From NCBI RefSeq assembly GCF_003721515.1, contig NZ_RJJD01000001.1, forward strand, positions 868,001-932,000: a stretch of DNA of 64,000 nt, in the 5' to 3' direction. Below are positions 20,686 to 29,938 of this stretch, piece after piece. Below the pieces are notes generated by a model. That model had not been told where the DNA came from and did no database searches. It saw only the letters and a list, made by a program, of their open reading frames with translations. Made by a program: the position numbers and the translations under genes. Source of the DNA: Rufibacter latericius (GTDB lineage: Bacteria; Bacteroidota; Bacteroidia; Cytophagales; Hymenobacteraceae). Numbering within the stretch: position 1 is the first letter of the stretch; each line of letters opens with the position of its first letter.

Positions 20686-21234
20686 ATGGAAACCATCAAA
20701 TCCTTTTCCGCCGAAACCGAAGAAGAACTTTGGCACCAAGTGGCCCACGACATGGCCAGCCAGAAGGAATTGCTCTCCTATTCTGCGTTACTGGAGCAGC
20801 GGGGCACCCAGATCTATTTTGACACCGACATAGACCTGGGCGGCGGCTTTGAGAGCGGCATTTCCTCCACCACCTTTATGGCGCCGGTACCCAGCCACGT
20901 CACGCTCAGATTCGCCCTGCACGAACAAGGCTGGATAGACGAAGTAGGAAAGTTCTTCGGGATGGAAGACATAGAACTTGGTTTCCCCGATATTGACGAT
21001 GCCTTCATCATCAAGACAAATCAGCCGGAGGTCCTTAAAAACCTGTTCGCCGATCCCTTCATCCATGAAACCCTGCTCAAGCACAGGAACTGCGAGCTGC
21101 GCTTGAACGATGACGAAGATGAAACCGGTCCTGAAACCGTCCTCACCTTCAGCAAAGACGAGGCAATCCTGGACATGGGCGAACTGCGCGAGATTTACCG
21201 GCTTTTGTACGAGATGCTGCATAAACTGCGGTAA
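20686..21234 (+). CDS. Hypothetical acidic cytoplasmic protein
   Basis: 182 residues, no signal peptide or membrane segment, rich in Glu and Asp (e.g. LNDDEDETGPE). It opens METIKSFSAETEEELWHQVA and ends in a helix (LREIYRLLYEMLHKLR). The pattern looks like a small alpha/beta fold but I recognise no family. It lies between the SPFH gene and clpB on the same strand; co-transcription with the SPFH gene is possible (95-base gap). A GGAGCCAC/GTGGCTCC inverted repeat (21240-21279) follows the stop. Confidence 0.7.
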   Translation: METIKSFSAETEEELWHQVAHDMASQKELLSYSALLEQRGTQIYFDTDIDLGGGFESGISSTTFMAPVPSHVTLRFALHEQGWIDEVGKFFGMEDIELGFPDIDDAFIIKTNQPEVLKNLFADPFIHETLLKHRNCELRLNDDEDETGPETVLTFSKDEAILDMGELREIYRLLYEMLHKLR

Positions 21235-21335
21235 TTCAAGGAGCCACTCGTAGGAACTGCTCCCACTACAGGTGGCTCCGCCAACTGCCTCTCCCCCAGA
21301 CATTCCGTCACATTATGTTAATTATAACAACATAG

Positions 21336-21372
21336 TTTCTGCCACATTTTCCGAAAAACAGGCTAAAAACGG
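21336..21372. repeat. Dispersed intergenic palindrome, copy 8
   Basis: Left arm TTTCTGCCACATTTTC, right arm GAAAAACAGGCTAAAAACGG; 66 bases before the clpB start. Confidence 0.6.
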
Positions 21373-21392
21373 ATCGGTACCTCATTTGCTAC

Positions 21393-21431
21393 TATCGTCG
21401 TAACAAACTTAGTAACTACGCAACGACGATA
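21393..21431 (+). promoter_or_regulatory. Inverted repeat in the clpB leader
   Basis: TATCGTCGT (21393-21401) and ACGACGATA (21423-21431) are perfect inverses with 21 bases between, ending 7 bases before the clpB ATG. It could be an operator or an RNA hairpin that controls translation. It is not the CIRCE sequence. Confidence 0.5.
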
Positions 21432-21438
21432 TAGAGCT

Positions 21439-24057
21439 ATGAACTTTAACAACTATACCATTAAATCGCAGGAGGCCGTGCAGAAGGCAACCGAGATTGC
21501 CGGCGGCAACCAGCAGCAGGCCATCGAGACGGGGCACTTGCTGAAGGGAATCCTGCAGACCGACGAGAACGTGACCGGTTTCTACCTGAAGAAGCTGGGT
21601 GTGAACGCCAACCAATTCAACACGCGTCTAGACGAGATTGTGAACGCTTACCCCAAAGTGAGCGGTGGCAGTCCGTACCTGGCGAATGAGGCCGCGGCTG
21701 CGTTGCAGAAAGCCAATTCTTACCTGAAAGAGTTCGATGATGAGTATGTGGCCATTGAACACTTACTCTTAGGCTTGCTGGCAGGTAGAGACAAGGTGGC
21801 AACGCTGATGAAAGATGCGGGAATCACCGAGAAAGGCTTGAAAGCCGCCATCAAAGAACTGCGTGGTGACTCTAAAGTAACCGACCAGAACGCCGAGGCG
21901 AAATACAACTCGCTGAAACGTTATGCCATTGACCTGAACGAGCAGGCGCGCTTGGGCAAGATCGACCCGGTAATTGGCCGTGACGAGGAGATCCGCAGGG
22001 TGCTGCAAATTCTGAGCCGCCGCACCAAGAACAACCCTATTCTGTTGGGTGAGCCGGGCGTGGGTAAAACCGCCATTGTGGAAGGTCTGGCCCAACGCAT
22101 TGTGTCTGGTGACGTGCCCGAGAACCTGAAGTCCAAAACCATCATGAGCCTGGACATGGGTCTGCTCGTAGCGGGTGCCAAATACAAAGGGGAGTTTGAG
22201 GAGCGTCTGAAAGCCGTGATCAAAGAAGTGGTAGACTCTGAAGGCGAGATTGTGCTCTTCATTGACGAGATCCACACCTTGATTGGGGCCGGGGCCGGAG
22301 GTGACAGTGCCATGGACGCGGCTAACTTGCTCAAGCCAGCTTTGGCCCGAGGTGAGTTACACGCCATTGGTGCTACTACTTTGAAAGAGTACCAAAAGTA
22401 CTTTGAGAAGGATAAAGCCATGGAGCGCCGCTTCCAGGCCGTAACCGTTGATGAGCCAAGCATTCCGGATGCGATTTCTATCCTGCGCGGTATCAAAGAG
22501 AAATACGAGCTGCACCATGGGGTACGCATCAAAGACGATGCGATTATTGCTTCCGTGGAGTTGTCCAGCCGTTACATCTCTGACCGTTTCTTGCCAGACA
22601 AGGCCATCGACTTGATTGATGAGGCGGCGTCTAAACTGCGCATCGAGATTGACTCTTTGCCAGTTGAACTGGATGAGGTGCAGCGCAAGATCATGCAGTT
22701 GGAGATCGAGCGCGAAGCCATTCGGAGGGAGAATGACAAAGAGAAGGAGAATCTGCTTTCCAGGGAGATCGCGGACCTGAGCGAAACCAGAGATGCCTTA
22801 CGCGCTCAATGGCAGAGCGAGAAACAGGTCATTGAAGGCATCCAGAAGCAGAAAGAAGCCATTGAGCAATACCGCCTGGAAGCCGAACATGCTGAGCGGG
22901 CTGGTGATTACGGTAGAGTAGCGGAGCTGCGTTACGGTAAGATCCAGGAGGCTGAAGCCAAGCTGAAAGAACTACAGCAGCAAGTGCAGGAGCAACAAAA
23001 CGGCGACCACATGTTGCAGGAGGAAGTTACCTCTGAGGACATCGCCGAGGTAGTGGCCAAGTGGACCGGTGTACCAGTAAATAAAATGCTGCAAAGCGAC
23101 CGTGAGAAACTGTTGCACCTGGAAGAAGAACTAGGCCGCCGCGTAGCCGGTCAGGAAGAAGCGATTGCCGCCATTTCTGATGCCGTGCGCCGCAGCCGGG
23201 CTGGTCTGCAAGACCCTAAACGCCCCATCGGTTCGTTTATCTTCTTAGGTACTACAGGTGTGGGTAAAACCGAGTTGGCGAAGGCCCTGGCCGACTTCCT
23301 GTTCAACGACGAGAACGCCATGGTACGCATTGATATGAGTGAGTACCAGGAGCGCCATGCCGTGAGCCGTCTGGTAGGAGCGCCTCCAGGATACGTGGGT
23401 TACGATGAAGGTGGTCAGTTGACCGAAGCCGTTCGCCGGAAGCCGTACTCTGTGATTTTGCTGGACGAGATTGAGAAAGCGCACCCAGATGTGTTCAACA
23501 TCTTGCTGCAAGTGCTAGATGATGGCCGTTTGACCGATAACAAAGGTCGGGTTGCCAACTTCAAGAACACCATCATCATCATGACGTCTAACATTGGGGC
23601 GCACATTATCCAGGAAAACTTCCAGGATTTGGACGAACTGAACCCAGAACCAACCATTGACCGGACCCGTGACGAGGTGTTTGAGGTGCTGAAGAAAACG
23701 CTCAGACCTGAGTTCCTCAACCGTATTGATGAGTTGATCATGTTCCGTCCGCTGAGTTCCCGCGAGATCCGGAAGATTGTGGACATCCAGTTCCGCCACA
23801 TCCAGGAACGTTTGGAAGACAGCGGCATCCGTCTGGAAGCCACCGACGAAGTACTGGACTTCCTGGGCCGCGAAGGGTACGATCCGCAGTTCGGTGCCCG
23901 TCCGCTGAAACGTGTGCTGCAACGCCGCATCCTCAACGAGCTGTCCAAAGCCATCCTGGCCGGTGACATCCGCAAGGATGCCGTAGTAGAAGCTGAATTG
24001 GACGGTGACCACATCCGGTTCGTGAACGTGGACATTGACCTACCGATTGACAGATAA
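21439..24057 (+). CDS. clpB: ClpB disaggregase (AAA+ chaperone)
   Basis: 872 residues, full length. The N-terminal Clp repeat domain (1-150) is followed by AAA-1 with Walker A GEPGVGKT (~204-211) and Walker B LFIDEIH, a coiled-coil middle domain (~400-525, rich in Glu/Arg/Lys), AAA-2 with Walker A GTTGVGKT (~604-611) and Walker [10 protein letters not shown], and the small C-terminal domain. It rescues aggregated proteins after stress together with DnaK. The leader carries an inverted repeat next to the start, and a terminator follows. Confidence 0.97.
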   Translation: MNFNNYTIKSQEAVQKATEIAGGNQQQAIETGHLLKGILQTDENVTGFYLKKLGVNANQFNTRLDEIVNAYPKVSGGSPYLANEAAAALQKANSYLKEFDDEYVAIEHLLLGLLAGRDKVATLMKDAGITEKGLKAAIKELRGDSKVTDQNAEAKYNSLKRYAIDLNEQARLGKIDPVIGRDEEIRRVLQILSRRTKNNPILLGEPGVGKTAIVEGLAQRIVSGDVPENLKSKTIMSLDMGLLVAGAKYKGEFEERLKAVIKEVVDSEGEIVLFIDEIHTLIGAGAGGDSAMDAANLLKPALARGELHAIGATTLKEYQKYFEKDKAMERRFQAVTVDEPSIPDAISILRGIKEKYELHHGVRIKDDAIIASVELSSRYISDRFLPDKAIDLIDEAASKLRIEIDSLPVELDEVQRKIMQLEIEREAIRRENDKEKENLLSREIADLSETRDALRAQWQSEKQVIEGIQKQKEAIEQYRLEAEHAERAGDYGRVAELRYGKIQEAEAKLKELQQQVQEQQNGDHMLQEEVTSEDIAEVVAKWTGVPVNKMLQSDREKLLHLEEELGRRVAGQEEAIAAISDAVRRSRAGLQDPKRPIGSFIFLGTTGVGKTELAKALADFLFNDENAMVRIDMSEYQERHAVSRLVGAPPGYVGYDEGGQLTEAVRRKPYSVILLDEIEKAHPDVFNILLQVLDDGRLTDNKGRVANFKNTIIIMTSNIGAHIIQENFQDLDELNPEPTIDRTRDEVFEVLKKTLRPEFLNRIDELIMFRPLSSREIRKIVDIQFRHIQERLEDSGIRLEATDEVLDFLGREGYDPQFGARPLKRVLQRRILNELSKAILAGDIRKDAVVEAELDGDHIRFVNVDIDLPIDR

Positions 24058-24086
24058 TAGTTAATAGTTGTTTTAAGATTGATGAA

Positions 24087-24114
24087 GGCGCCAGAGAAAT
24101 CTGGCGCTTTTTTT
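24087..24114 (+). terminator. Intrinsic terminator of clpB
   Basis: GGCGCCAGA and TCTGGCGC with a GAAA-type loop and seven Ts. Confidence 0.9.
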
Positions 24115-24209
24115 ATGCTCCTCTCATTACACTCGTACCATGTTTCAGGGCAGATTTTCATAAAAGAGGCATTAAACCAGAAGCAATCACAAGCCATTTC
24201 AAATGCTGT

Positions 24210-24258
24210 AGCAATGCCCGCTGGCGCGAGCCGATGGCTCGCGCCAGCGGGCATTGCT
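24210..24258. repeat. Perfect 23-bp inverted repeat, REP-like
   Basis: Arms 24210-24232 and 24236-24258 are exact inverses around a GAT loop. They contain the 12-mer GCTGGCGCGAGC, which recurs inverted at 24457-24468. Very GC-rich in an AT-rich gap, without a T-tract, so a repeat element rather than a plain terminator. Confidence 0.75.
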
Positions 24259-24327
24259 AAACCACTTTCGTCTCCTACTTTTCACATCATGTATTCTAGT
24301 CCATTTTGAAAGAATTTCTCTCCGTTT

Positions 24328-24414
24328 GTCATCCTGGAAGGATCTTGTGGGCAACCTAAAAAGGCGTTGAAGAAACGACAATACCGTTCGTTCACAAGAT
24401 CTTTTCAGGATGAT
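24328..24414. repeat. Imperfect inverted repeat, family shared with 43889-43979
   Basis: Starts GTCATCCTGGAAGGATCTTG and ends with CACAAGATCTTTTCAGGATG, the near inverse, with ~40 bases between. The same arms recur 19.5 kb away, so it is a dispersed element. Confidence 0.7.
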
Positions 24415-24440
24415 GCAGTGCATGTTTTCAGGAATGCGTG

Positions 24441-24469
24441 CGGACACGAGCGGGACGCTCGCGCCAGCG
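24441..24469. repeat. REP-like unit with small hairpin
   Basis: CGAGCG-gga-CGCTCG (24447-24461) overlaps GCTCGCGCCAGC (24457-24468), the inverse of the 12-mer in the 23-bp repeat ~230 bases to the left. Confidence 0.6.
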
Positions 24470-24702
24470 ATTAGTAACTAAGAAAACTAGACATTATCAA
24501 ACTTTCAATTTATAAAGACGCACTCTCACCGCATATGCAAACCAAATACAATTAGCACCTATTCACCTTTCTCTTAGACTTCTTCTGTTTTAGAACTTGC
24601 TTCTACAAATTAGTCAATAAACCGTACCTCTTCCTGTAAGATGATGTAGAACTCCCGACCTGAGGCGCCTTGAACTTGTGAAAATGCTTCGTTTTTCTAA
24701 TC

Positions 24703-25341
24703 TTGCCTGTTAAACACCTCATTAATCCAGCATATCACGTGTCTTCTGTCTTTTTCACATACCTCCAATTAGGCTTTCACCACATCTTCAACCTGCTGGC
24801 ATATGACCATATGGTGTTTGTATTGGCCATGTGTGCGGTGTACTCTGCCAGTGAGTGGAGGCGTATTTTGGCGTTGGTGACCAGTTTTACCATTGGGCAC
24901 TCCATCACCCTGGCTCTTTCTACCTTAAACCTGCTAAAGTTCAATACGGCGCTTATTGAGTTGCTTATTCCTATCACCATTCTGCTCACGTGTTTGTACA
25001 ATTTCACCCAGCTGGAAACCGTGAAACGCCGGGGAGGCGCTCTGTGGTCATTCAATAACCTGTTTGCGGCGTTTTTCGGGTTGGTGCACGGCATGGGCTT
25101 CTCCAATTACCTCAAATCTTTGCTGGGCCAAGGCCAGAATATTGTGGTAGAACTGCTGGCGTTTAATGTGGGCATTGAATTGGGTCAACTGTTGATTGTT
25201 TTGCTCGTACTTTTACTTAACTTTCTTTTGACCCGGGCCTTGCCGGTCAAAAAACGGGATTGGGCTTTGGGTATCAGTAGTGCTGCCGGAGCCATTGCGC
25301 TCATGTTGATCCTGGATCAGGATTTTTCGGCTATTTTCTAA
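24703..25341 (+). CDS. HupE/UreJ-like membrane protein
   Basis: 212 residues, about six hydrophobic segments. The motif LGFHHIFNLLAYDHMVFVLAM with paired His and DH near the N-terminus, and HGMGFSNYL in the middle, mark the HupE/UreJ-2 family, linked elsewhere to nickel or metal handling. No urease or hydrogenase gene is nearby, so the role is open. No ATG starts the frame: the TTG at 24703 and the GTG at 24739 are candidates, and the latter would trim 12 residues that have no family likeness. The stop lies within a palindrome copy. Confidence 0.75.
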   Translation: MPVKHLINPAYHVSSVFFTYLQLGFHHIFNLLAYDHMVFVLAMCAVYSASEWRRILALVTSFTIGHSITLALSTLNLLKFNTALIELLIPITILLTCLYNFTQLETVKRRGGALWSFNNLFAAFFGLVHGMGFSNYLKSLLGQGQNIVVELLAFNVGIELGQLLIVLLVLLLNFLLTRALPVKKRDWALGISSAAGAIALMLILDQDFSAIF

Positions 25342-25357
25342 AAAAGGCCCCAAAACG
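25323..25357. repeat. Dispersed intergenic palindrome, copy 9
   Basis: Left arm TTTTTCGGCTATTTTCT, right arm AAAAAAGGCCCCAAAACGG; the left arm runs into the coding end of the HupE-like gene. Confidence 0.65.
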
Positions 25358-25393
25358 GCAGAACCATCACCCATTACCCTCAAAGCCGTACCC

Positions 25394-26017
25394 ATGCTGA
25401 CCGAGTCTTACCGCGTGTTAGGAGTTCCTTTTGGCGCTGACATGCCACAGATCAGGCATGCCTACCGGCAATTGGTGCTACAGTACCACCCAGACCGGAA
25501 CCACCACCCAGATGCCCCGGCCATGTTTTTGCGCATCCAGTCGGCGTACGAGTACCTGCAGCGGTTCCAGGAACTGGCAACGGCCCCCGCTAAGACCCAG
25601 GCTGCTGCTACTTCCCCGCCCCAGCCGCAATCTGACTGGGAAAAATACCAGTACACGTATGATCCGCCCGCTGACCCCAAAGAGTACCTGGCCTGGGCAG
25701 CCGTGGCCCGCGAAAGGGCCCGCCGTCAGAAAGAAAAAGACCACGCCGAGTATGTGCGCCGCACCCTGGAAATGAAGCAAAAGTGGTGGTTCCCGTTGGC
25801 TTATTACAGCAGCTACCTGGTGCTGGTGTTAGGCGCCATGGCCGGGTTGGTCTTCCTCCTGATTCCTTTGCTTTTTCTGGTGACCGGTCAGTTCAGGTCT
25901 ATGTTCCTGGGGGTCATGACCGTACCTATGGGTATCATGATTATGCGGCTTATGCAGGTGCTCAGGCAAGACATCAGAAAGCATTTCGGGGAGGACCTTC
26001 CTGAATTGTCTAAATAA
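25394..26017 (+). CDS. J-domain protein with membrane anchor
   Basis: 207 residues. The J domain at 1-60 has the HPD motif (LVLQYHPDRNHHPDAPAMF). A Pro/Gln-rich linker (residues ~65-85) and a charged helix (ARERARRQKEKDHAEYVRR) follow, then two hydrophobic segments at about 133-150 and 155-180. It would recruit DnaK to the inner membrane. It is not DnaJ itself: no zinc-finger or C-terminal domains. It sits 52 bases after the HupE-like gene and may be co-transcribed with it. Confidence 0.88.
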   Translation: MLTESYRVLGVPFGADMPQIRHAYRQLVLQYHPDRNHHPDAPAMFLRIQSAYEYLQRFQELATAPAKTQAAATSPPQPQSDWEKYQYTYDPPADPKEYLAWAAVARERARRQKEKDHAEYVRRTLEMKQKWWFPLAYYSSYLVLVLGAMAGLVFLLIPLLFLVTGQFRSMFLGVMTVPMGIMIMRLMQVLRQDIRKHFGEDLPELSK

Positions 26018-26099
26018 CCTATTTCAGGCTTTTTTCTTTGCGCAGAATTAACCAATTTGCTAGTTCTCACAACCCAACAAACACAACCTTACCTACTAA

Positions 26100-28433
26100 A
26101 TGAAACAGTTCTTACTCGCCTCCGGGCTGCTCCTGAGTTTGGCAGCACCGGTCCTGGCGCAGGAAAACATTGATAAGTCCAAGTTTCGGCAACTGGCACA
26201 AGAACTTCCCACTCCCAATACGTACCGTACTGCCTCCGGAGCCCCGGGCCATGAGTACTGGCAGCAGCGCGCCGATTACAACATCAAAGCCGAGCTGAAC
26301 GATGATAACCAGTCGCTCACCGGCTCCGAGACCATCACCTATACCAACCTTTCTCCGGATGTTTTGACGTACCTGTGGGTGCAGCTGGACCAGAACATCT
26401 TCAAGAAGAACTCCATGACCAATCTCACCCGTACGAACAAAATCCCGGACAAGCCAACCTTCGGTGTCGCCGAAGCTTTGGGCGAGCAGACGTTTGACGG
26501 CGGCTACAAAATAAAATCGGTGAAAGATGCCAACGGCAAGGCCTTGCCGCACACCATCAACTTCACCATGATGCGCATTGACCTTCCTCAGCCGTTGAAA
26601 CCGAAGCAGAGTGTAAAGTTCAGCATTGACTGGTCTAATAACATCAATGACCAGAAAAAGCAGGGCGGCCGCGGCGGTTACGAGTTCTTCCCCGAAGACG
26701 GCAACTACGAGTACCAGATGGCCCAATGGTTCCCGCGCATGGCCGTCTATGACGATGTGAACGGCTGGCAGCACAAGCAGTTCCTGGGCACCGGCGAGTT
26801 CGCCCTGCCCTTCGGTGACTACAAAGTGAGCCTTACCGTTCCCGCTGACCACGTGGTAGCTTCTACCGGCGAGTTACAGAACGAAGATGTGTTAACCTCT
26901 GCGCAACGCAACCGCCTGGCCCAAGCCAAAAAAGCAAACAAACCAGTGCTGATCGTGACGCCTGACGAAGCCCTGAAGGCCGAGAAAAACAAAGCCAAAG
27001 GCAAAAAGACCTGGACCTTCGTGGCCAAAGACGTGCGCGACTTCGCGTGGGCCTCTTCCCGCAAGTTCATCTGGGATGCCATGAACGTGAACTACGCCGG
27101 CAAAAACACGCTGGCTATGAGCTATTACCCCAAGGAAGGCAACCCGTTGTGGGGCCAGTACTCCACCGAGGTAGTGGCGCACACCATCAAGACGTATTCC
27201 AAGTTCACAATTGACTACCCGTATCCGGTGGCCATCTCAGTGCACGGTGCGGTGGGCGGTATGGAGTACCCCATGATCTCCTTCAACGGCGGCCGTCCGG
27301 AGAAAGACGGGTCTTACACCGAGCGTACTAAATACGGCATGATCTCCGTGATCATTCACGAAGTGGGCCACAACTTCTTCCCGATGATCATCAACTCAGA
27401 TGAGCGCCAGTGGACCTGGATGGACGAAGGCCTGAATACCTTCGTGCAGTATCTGACTGAGCAGGAATGGCAGCGTGATTACCCGTCTAGCCGTGGCGAA
27501 CCAAGAAACATGGTGACCTACATGAAGATGGACAAGAGCATGCAACAGCCCATCATGACCAACTCCGAGTCTATCACGCAGCTGGGCAACAACGCCTACG
27601 GCAAACCAGCCACAGCCTTGAACATCCTGCGTGAGACCGTAATGGGCCGCAAACTGTTTGACTACGCCTTCAAAGAATACTGCCGCCGCTGGGCCTTCAA
27701 ACACCCTATGCCAGCAGACTTCTTCCGCTCCATGGAAGACGCCTCGGGCACTGACCTGGACTGGTTCTGGAGAGGATGGTTCTACACCACCGATCACGTA
27801 GAGCAGGAACTCACCGGTGTGAAATGGTACTCTGTAGACACCCGTAACCCTGAGGTAGAAAACACCAAGCGCAGAACCGAGATCAATGCTGCGCCTAATA
27901 GCCTGTCGCAGCAACGCAACCTGCAGGATATCCCTAAAACGCTGCTGGACTCCAAACCAGAGCTGAAGGATTTCTACAACACCTATGATCCATTGGCCGT
28001 GACCGAGGAAAGCAAAGCGCAGTATCAAAAATACCTGCAGTCTTTGGCCCCCGAAGAACGCGCCCTGCTGGAGAAAGGCCTAAACTTCTACGAAGTGGGC
28101 ATCCGAAACAACGGCGGACTGGTGATGCCGGTAGTAATGCAGATGACCTACCAAGACGGAGCCTCTGAGATTGTGCGCATCCCCGCCGAGATCTGGCGCT
28201 ACGATGAGAACGAGATTACCAAGGTGTTCGTGACCGAGAAACCGGTGGCCAGCTTTATGCTGGATCCTTTCCAGGAAACGGCCGATATCGACATGAACAA
28301 CAACTCGTATCCGCAGCGTCAGCAGCCGAGCCGTTTTGAGCTGTTCAAAGAGCAACCCCGCGGCATTACACCCAACCCGTTGCAGCAGCAGACCCAACGC
28401 CAGGGCGCAACTCGCCCGCAAGGCGGCAAATAA
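26100..28433 (+). CDS. Secreted M1-family metallo-aminopeptidase
   Basis: 777 residues with a signal peptide (1-20, ending VLAQ). An N-terminal beta domain (~45-270) precedes a gluzincin catalytic domain with HEVGH (His420, Glu421, His424) and the third ligand Glu443 in WMDEGLNTF. The exopeptidase signature is GGMEYP (about residue 385). C-terminal ~60 residues are Gln/Pro-rich. Expected to remove N-terminal residues from peptides in the periplasm or outside. A second, shorter M1 gene lies at 59085-60758. Confidence 0.9.
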   Translation: MKQFLLASGLLLSLAAPVLAQENIDKSKFRQLAQELPTPNTYRTASGAPGHEYWQQRADYNIKAELNDDNQSLTGSETITYTNLSPDVLTYLWVQLDQNIFKKNSMTNLTRTNKIPDKPTFGVAEALGEQTFDGGYKIKSVKDANGKALPHTINFTMMRIDLPQPLKPKQSVKFSIDWSNNINDQKKQGGRGGYEFFPEDGNYEYQMAQWFPRMAVYDDVNGWQHKQFLGTGEFALPFGDYKVSLTVPADHVVASTGELQNEDVLTSAQRNRLAQAKKANKPVLIVTPDEALKAEKNKAKGKKTWTFVAKDVRDFAWASSRKFIWDAMNVNYAGKNTLAMSYYPKEGNPLWGQYSTEVVAHTIKTYSKFTIDYPYPVAISVHGAVGGMEYPMISFNGGRPEKDGSYTERTKYGMISVIIHEVGHNFFPMIINSDERQWTWMDEGLNTFVQYLTEQEWQRDYPSSRGEPRNMVTYMKMDKSMQQPIMTNSESITQLGNNAYGKPATALNILRETVMGRKLFDYAFKEYCRRWAFKHPMPADFFRSMEDASGTDLDWFWRGWFYTTDHVEQELTGVKWYSVDTRNPEVENTKRRTEINAAPNSLSQQRNLQDIPKTLLDSKPELKDFYNTYDPLAVTEESKAQYQKYLQSLAPEERALLEKGLNFYEVGIRNNGGLVMPVVMQMTYQDGASEIVRIPAEIWRYDENEITKVFVTEKPVASFMLDPFQETADIDMNNNSYPQRQQPSRFELFKEQPRGITPNPLQQQTQRQGATRPQGGK

Positions 28434-28440
28434 GCATTCT

Positions 28441-28477
28441 ATTTAGAGCCTATCTTCCTGAAAACAGGCTCTAAACA
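28441..28477. repeat. Dispersed intergenic palindrome, copy 10
   Basis: Left arm ATTTAGAGCCTATCTTC, right arm GAAAACAGGCTCTAAAC; here it lies before, not after, the terminator. Confidence 0.7.
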
Positions 28478-28488
28478 GCAACCCACCC

Positions 28489-28520
28489 AAAAGCCTCATC
28501 TGTTCGTTCAGGTGAGGCTT
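28489..28520 (+). terminator. Terminator between convergent genes
   Basis: AAGCCTCA and TGAGGCTTTT with a ~16-base loop; it may serve both the M1 gene and the facing lipoprotein gene. Confidence 0.7.
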
Positions 28521-28536
28521 TTCCCTTTTTGGATTC

Positions 28537-29037
28537 CTATTCTGGATTTACGCACTGCCAATTCCTGCCATCCCAAAAGATCCATCTCACCTCGTCTGGT
28601 TGATTCAATTCAAGCACAATACCACCTCCTTTGATGCCCGGCAAGACAGTGCCAGCGCCTGCCGGAAAATGGGAAGTTGCTTTCCAAAAAGCAATCTTGT
28701 TGAAAGCTTTCAACGCAGGCCATTCGCCTTCTCCCATCAAGATTGGATTCGTGGGAACAGCGCCCAGAACAAAGGCGATAGCAGGTTTCTGGCTGCGCTT
28801 GCTTTGTAGGAACACGGCGTAATCTGTGCTGCCGTCTCCATCAAAATTCCCGCTGAGGTAGAAAGGATTTAGGTTAGGGTTCAGCGTGTATTCCGTTTCT
28901 AGGTCGTTTTGCTCAAAAGCGGGCAAAAGCACATTGGGCAGTTGGTCCAGCGTTGGAGTTTTGAACAGCAGAGGTTTCGGGCAGCAACCCGTCAGCGCAA
29001 GCGCGATGCACAGCATAAGAGAAAAAAGCGTTTTCAT
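28537..29037 (-). CDS. Hypothetical lipoprotein
   Basis: 166 residues. Signal peptide with lipobox ALTGC (Cys18, followed by another Cys). The middle reads NPFYLSGNFDGDGSTDYAVF, an FG-GAP/calcium-binding-like DGDG turn, then VLGAVPTNPILMGEGEWPAL and, at the end, VRWIFWDGRNWQCV. No family name is certain. Single gene on the minus strand between convergent and same-strand neighbours. Confidence 0.75.
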   Translation of the reverse strand: MKTLFSLMLCIALALTGCCPKPLLFKTPTLDQLPNVLLPAFEQNDLETEYTLNPNLNPFYLSGNFDGDGSTDYAVFLQSKRSQKPAIAFVLGAVPTNPILMGEGEWPALKAFNKIAFWKATSHFPAGAGTVLPGIKGGGIVLELNQPDEVRWIFWDGRNWQCVNPE

Positions 29038-29110
29038 TTGAGTCTGAAGTAAACCAGTCTTTAGAAGACAGTCATTCGCTTCGTTTCCCTCCCACTTGTT
29101 TTAAAGGGCA

Positions 29111-29147
29111 TAAAAAAAGGGCTGCCCATTGCCTGGACAGTCCTTTG
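29111..29147 (-). terminator. Intrinsic terminator, minus strand
   Basis: On the minus strand AAAGGACTGTCC faces GGGCAGCCC and a T-run (TTTTTTT). Confidence 0.65.
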
Positions 29148-29166
29148 ATTAGCAGTTGTCCTGCGT

Positions 29167-29856
29167 TTATTCTTTTTTGAAATCGCCGTTCTTAATGGCC
29201 TTGATCACCTGGTACCACTTGATTGGATCTAACAGCGGATTGGTGGCCCCGGGATTATATCCGCCCCGGCGCATTTGCTGCTGGTTTTGCAGGTTCATGT
29301 ACGTGCGGTGGTTGGAGTTGGCATCCATAGGAGTGTTGCGGAACATCTGGTCCAGAATCTGCTGACTCATGGCGCTCTCCCGGTCAATATCTCCTACCGG
29401 CGATTTCATGGCCAGCACCGCCTGGGTAAAGTCCCGGAAAGTGGCATACGGGAATACCCGTATTTCAGGAAGCATGGTAGGGTCTTCCAGCATTTCCACG
29501 ATAATGGAATAACTGTCGCGCTCAAAACTCTCCGGAATCACCAGAGACTGTTTGGCGTACCCAATGGAACTGAACACCACGCTGTCGCCGGCCAGCACCG
29601 GTAACGAGAAGAAGCCATACTCATTGGTGTTGGTTCCGCGTCCGGCCCGAGGGATGTAGACACTGGCTCCGGGAATTCCCAGAAGGCTATCGCCGGCGGT
29701 AACCACCCCGGTCAACTGGATAACTTTCTTGGCTCCCTGCCCATGGGCGGAAGAAAGGCTAATGCCCGAGAGGAGGATAAATGCGATTAGAAAGTGCCCC
29801 AATCTTCCCCAAAGGCAGGAATACAGGGGTGAAGAATTGATATATTGCGTCGTCAT
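29167..29856 (-). CDS. Exported protein with carboxypeptidase-regulatory-like (CNA-B type) domain
   Basis: 229 residues. A hydrophobic signal/anchor at ~18-40 is followed by a beta-sandwich domain (LTGVVTAGDSLLGIPGASVY, then GTNTNEYGFFSLPVLAGDSV) of the kind found at the N-terminus of TonB-dependent receptors, here without a barrel. The remaining ~100 residues are alpha-helical and Asn/Gln-rich. Stand-alone proteins of this type are common in Bacteroidota and of unclear role. Divergent from the ArsR-like gene 82 bases away. Confidence 0.8.
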   Translation of the reverse strand: MTTQYINSSPLYSCLWGRLGHFLIAFILLSGISLSSAHGQGAKKVIQLTGVVTAGDSLLGIPGASVYIPRAGRGTNTNEYGFFSLPVLAGDSVVFSSIGYAKQSLVIPESFERDSYSIIVEMLEDPTMLPEIRVFPYATFRDFTQAVLAMKSPVGDIDRESAMSQQILDQMFRNTPMDANSNHRTYMNLQNQQQMRRGGYNPGATNPLLDPIKWYQVIKAIKNGDFKKE

Positions 29857-29938
29857 GGATCAGTTCGTTTACAAGTATAGGCTTTTTATAGTACTTTGTG
29901 CCGAAGCGCTTTAAATTAATTTTACGAAGAGATACTCC

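Noticed and set aside
24703-25341. Nickel or urease cluster around the HupE-like gene
   Set aside because: No urease, hydrogenase or nickel-enzyme gene is present nearby.
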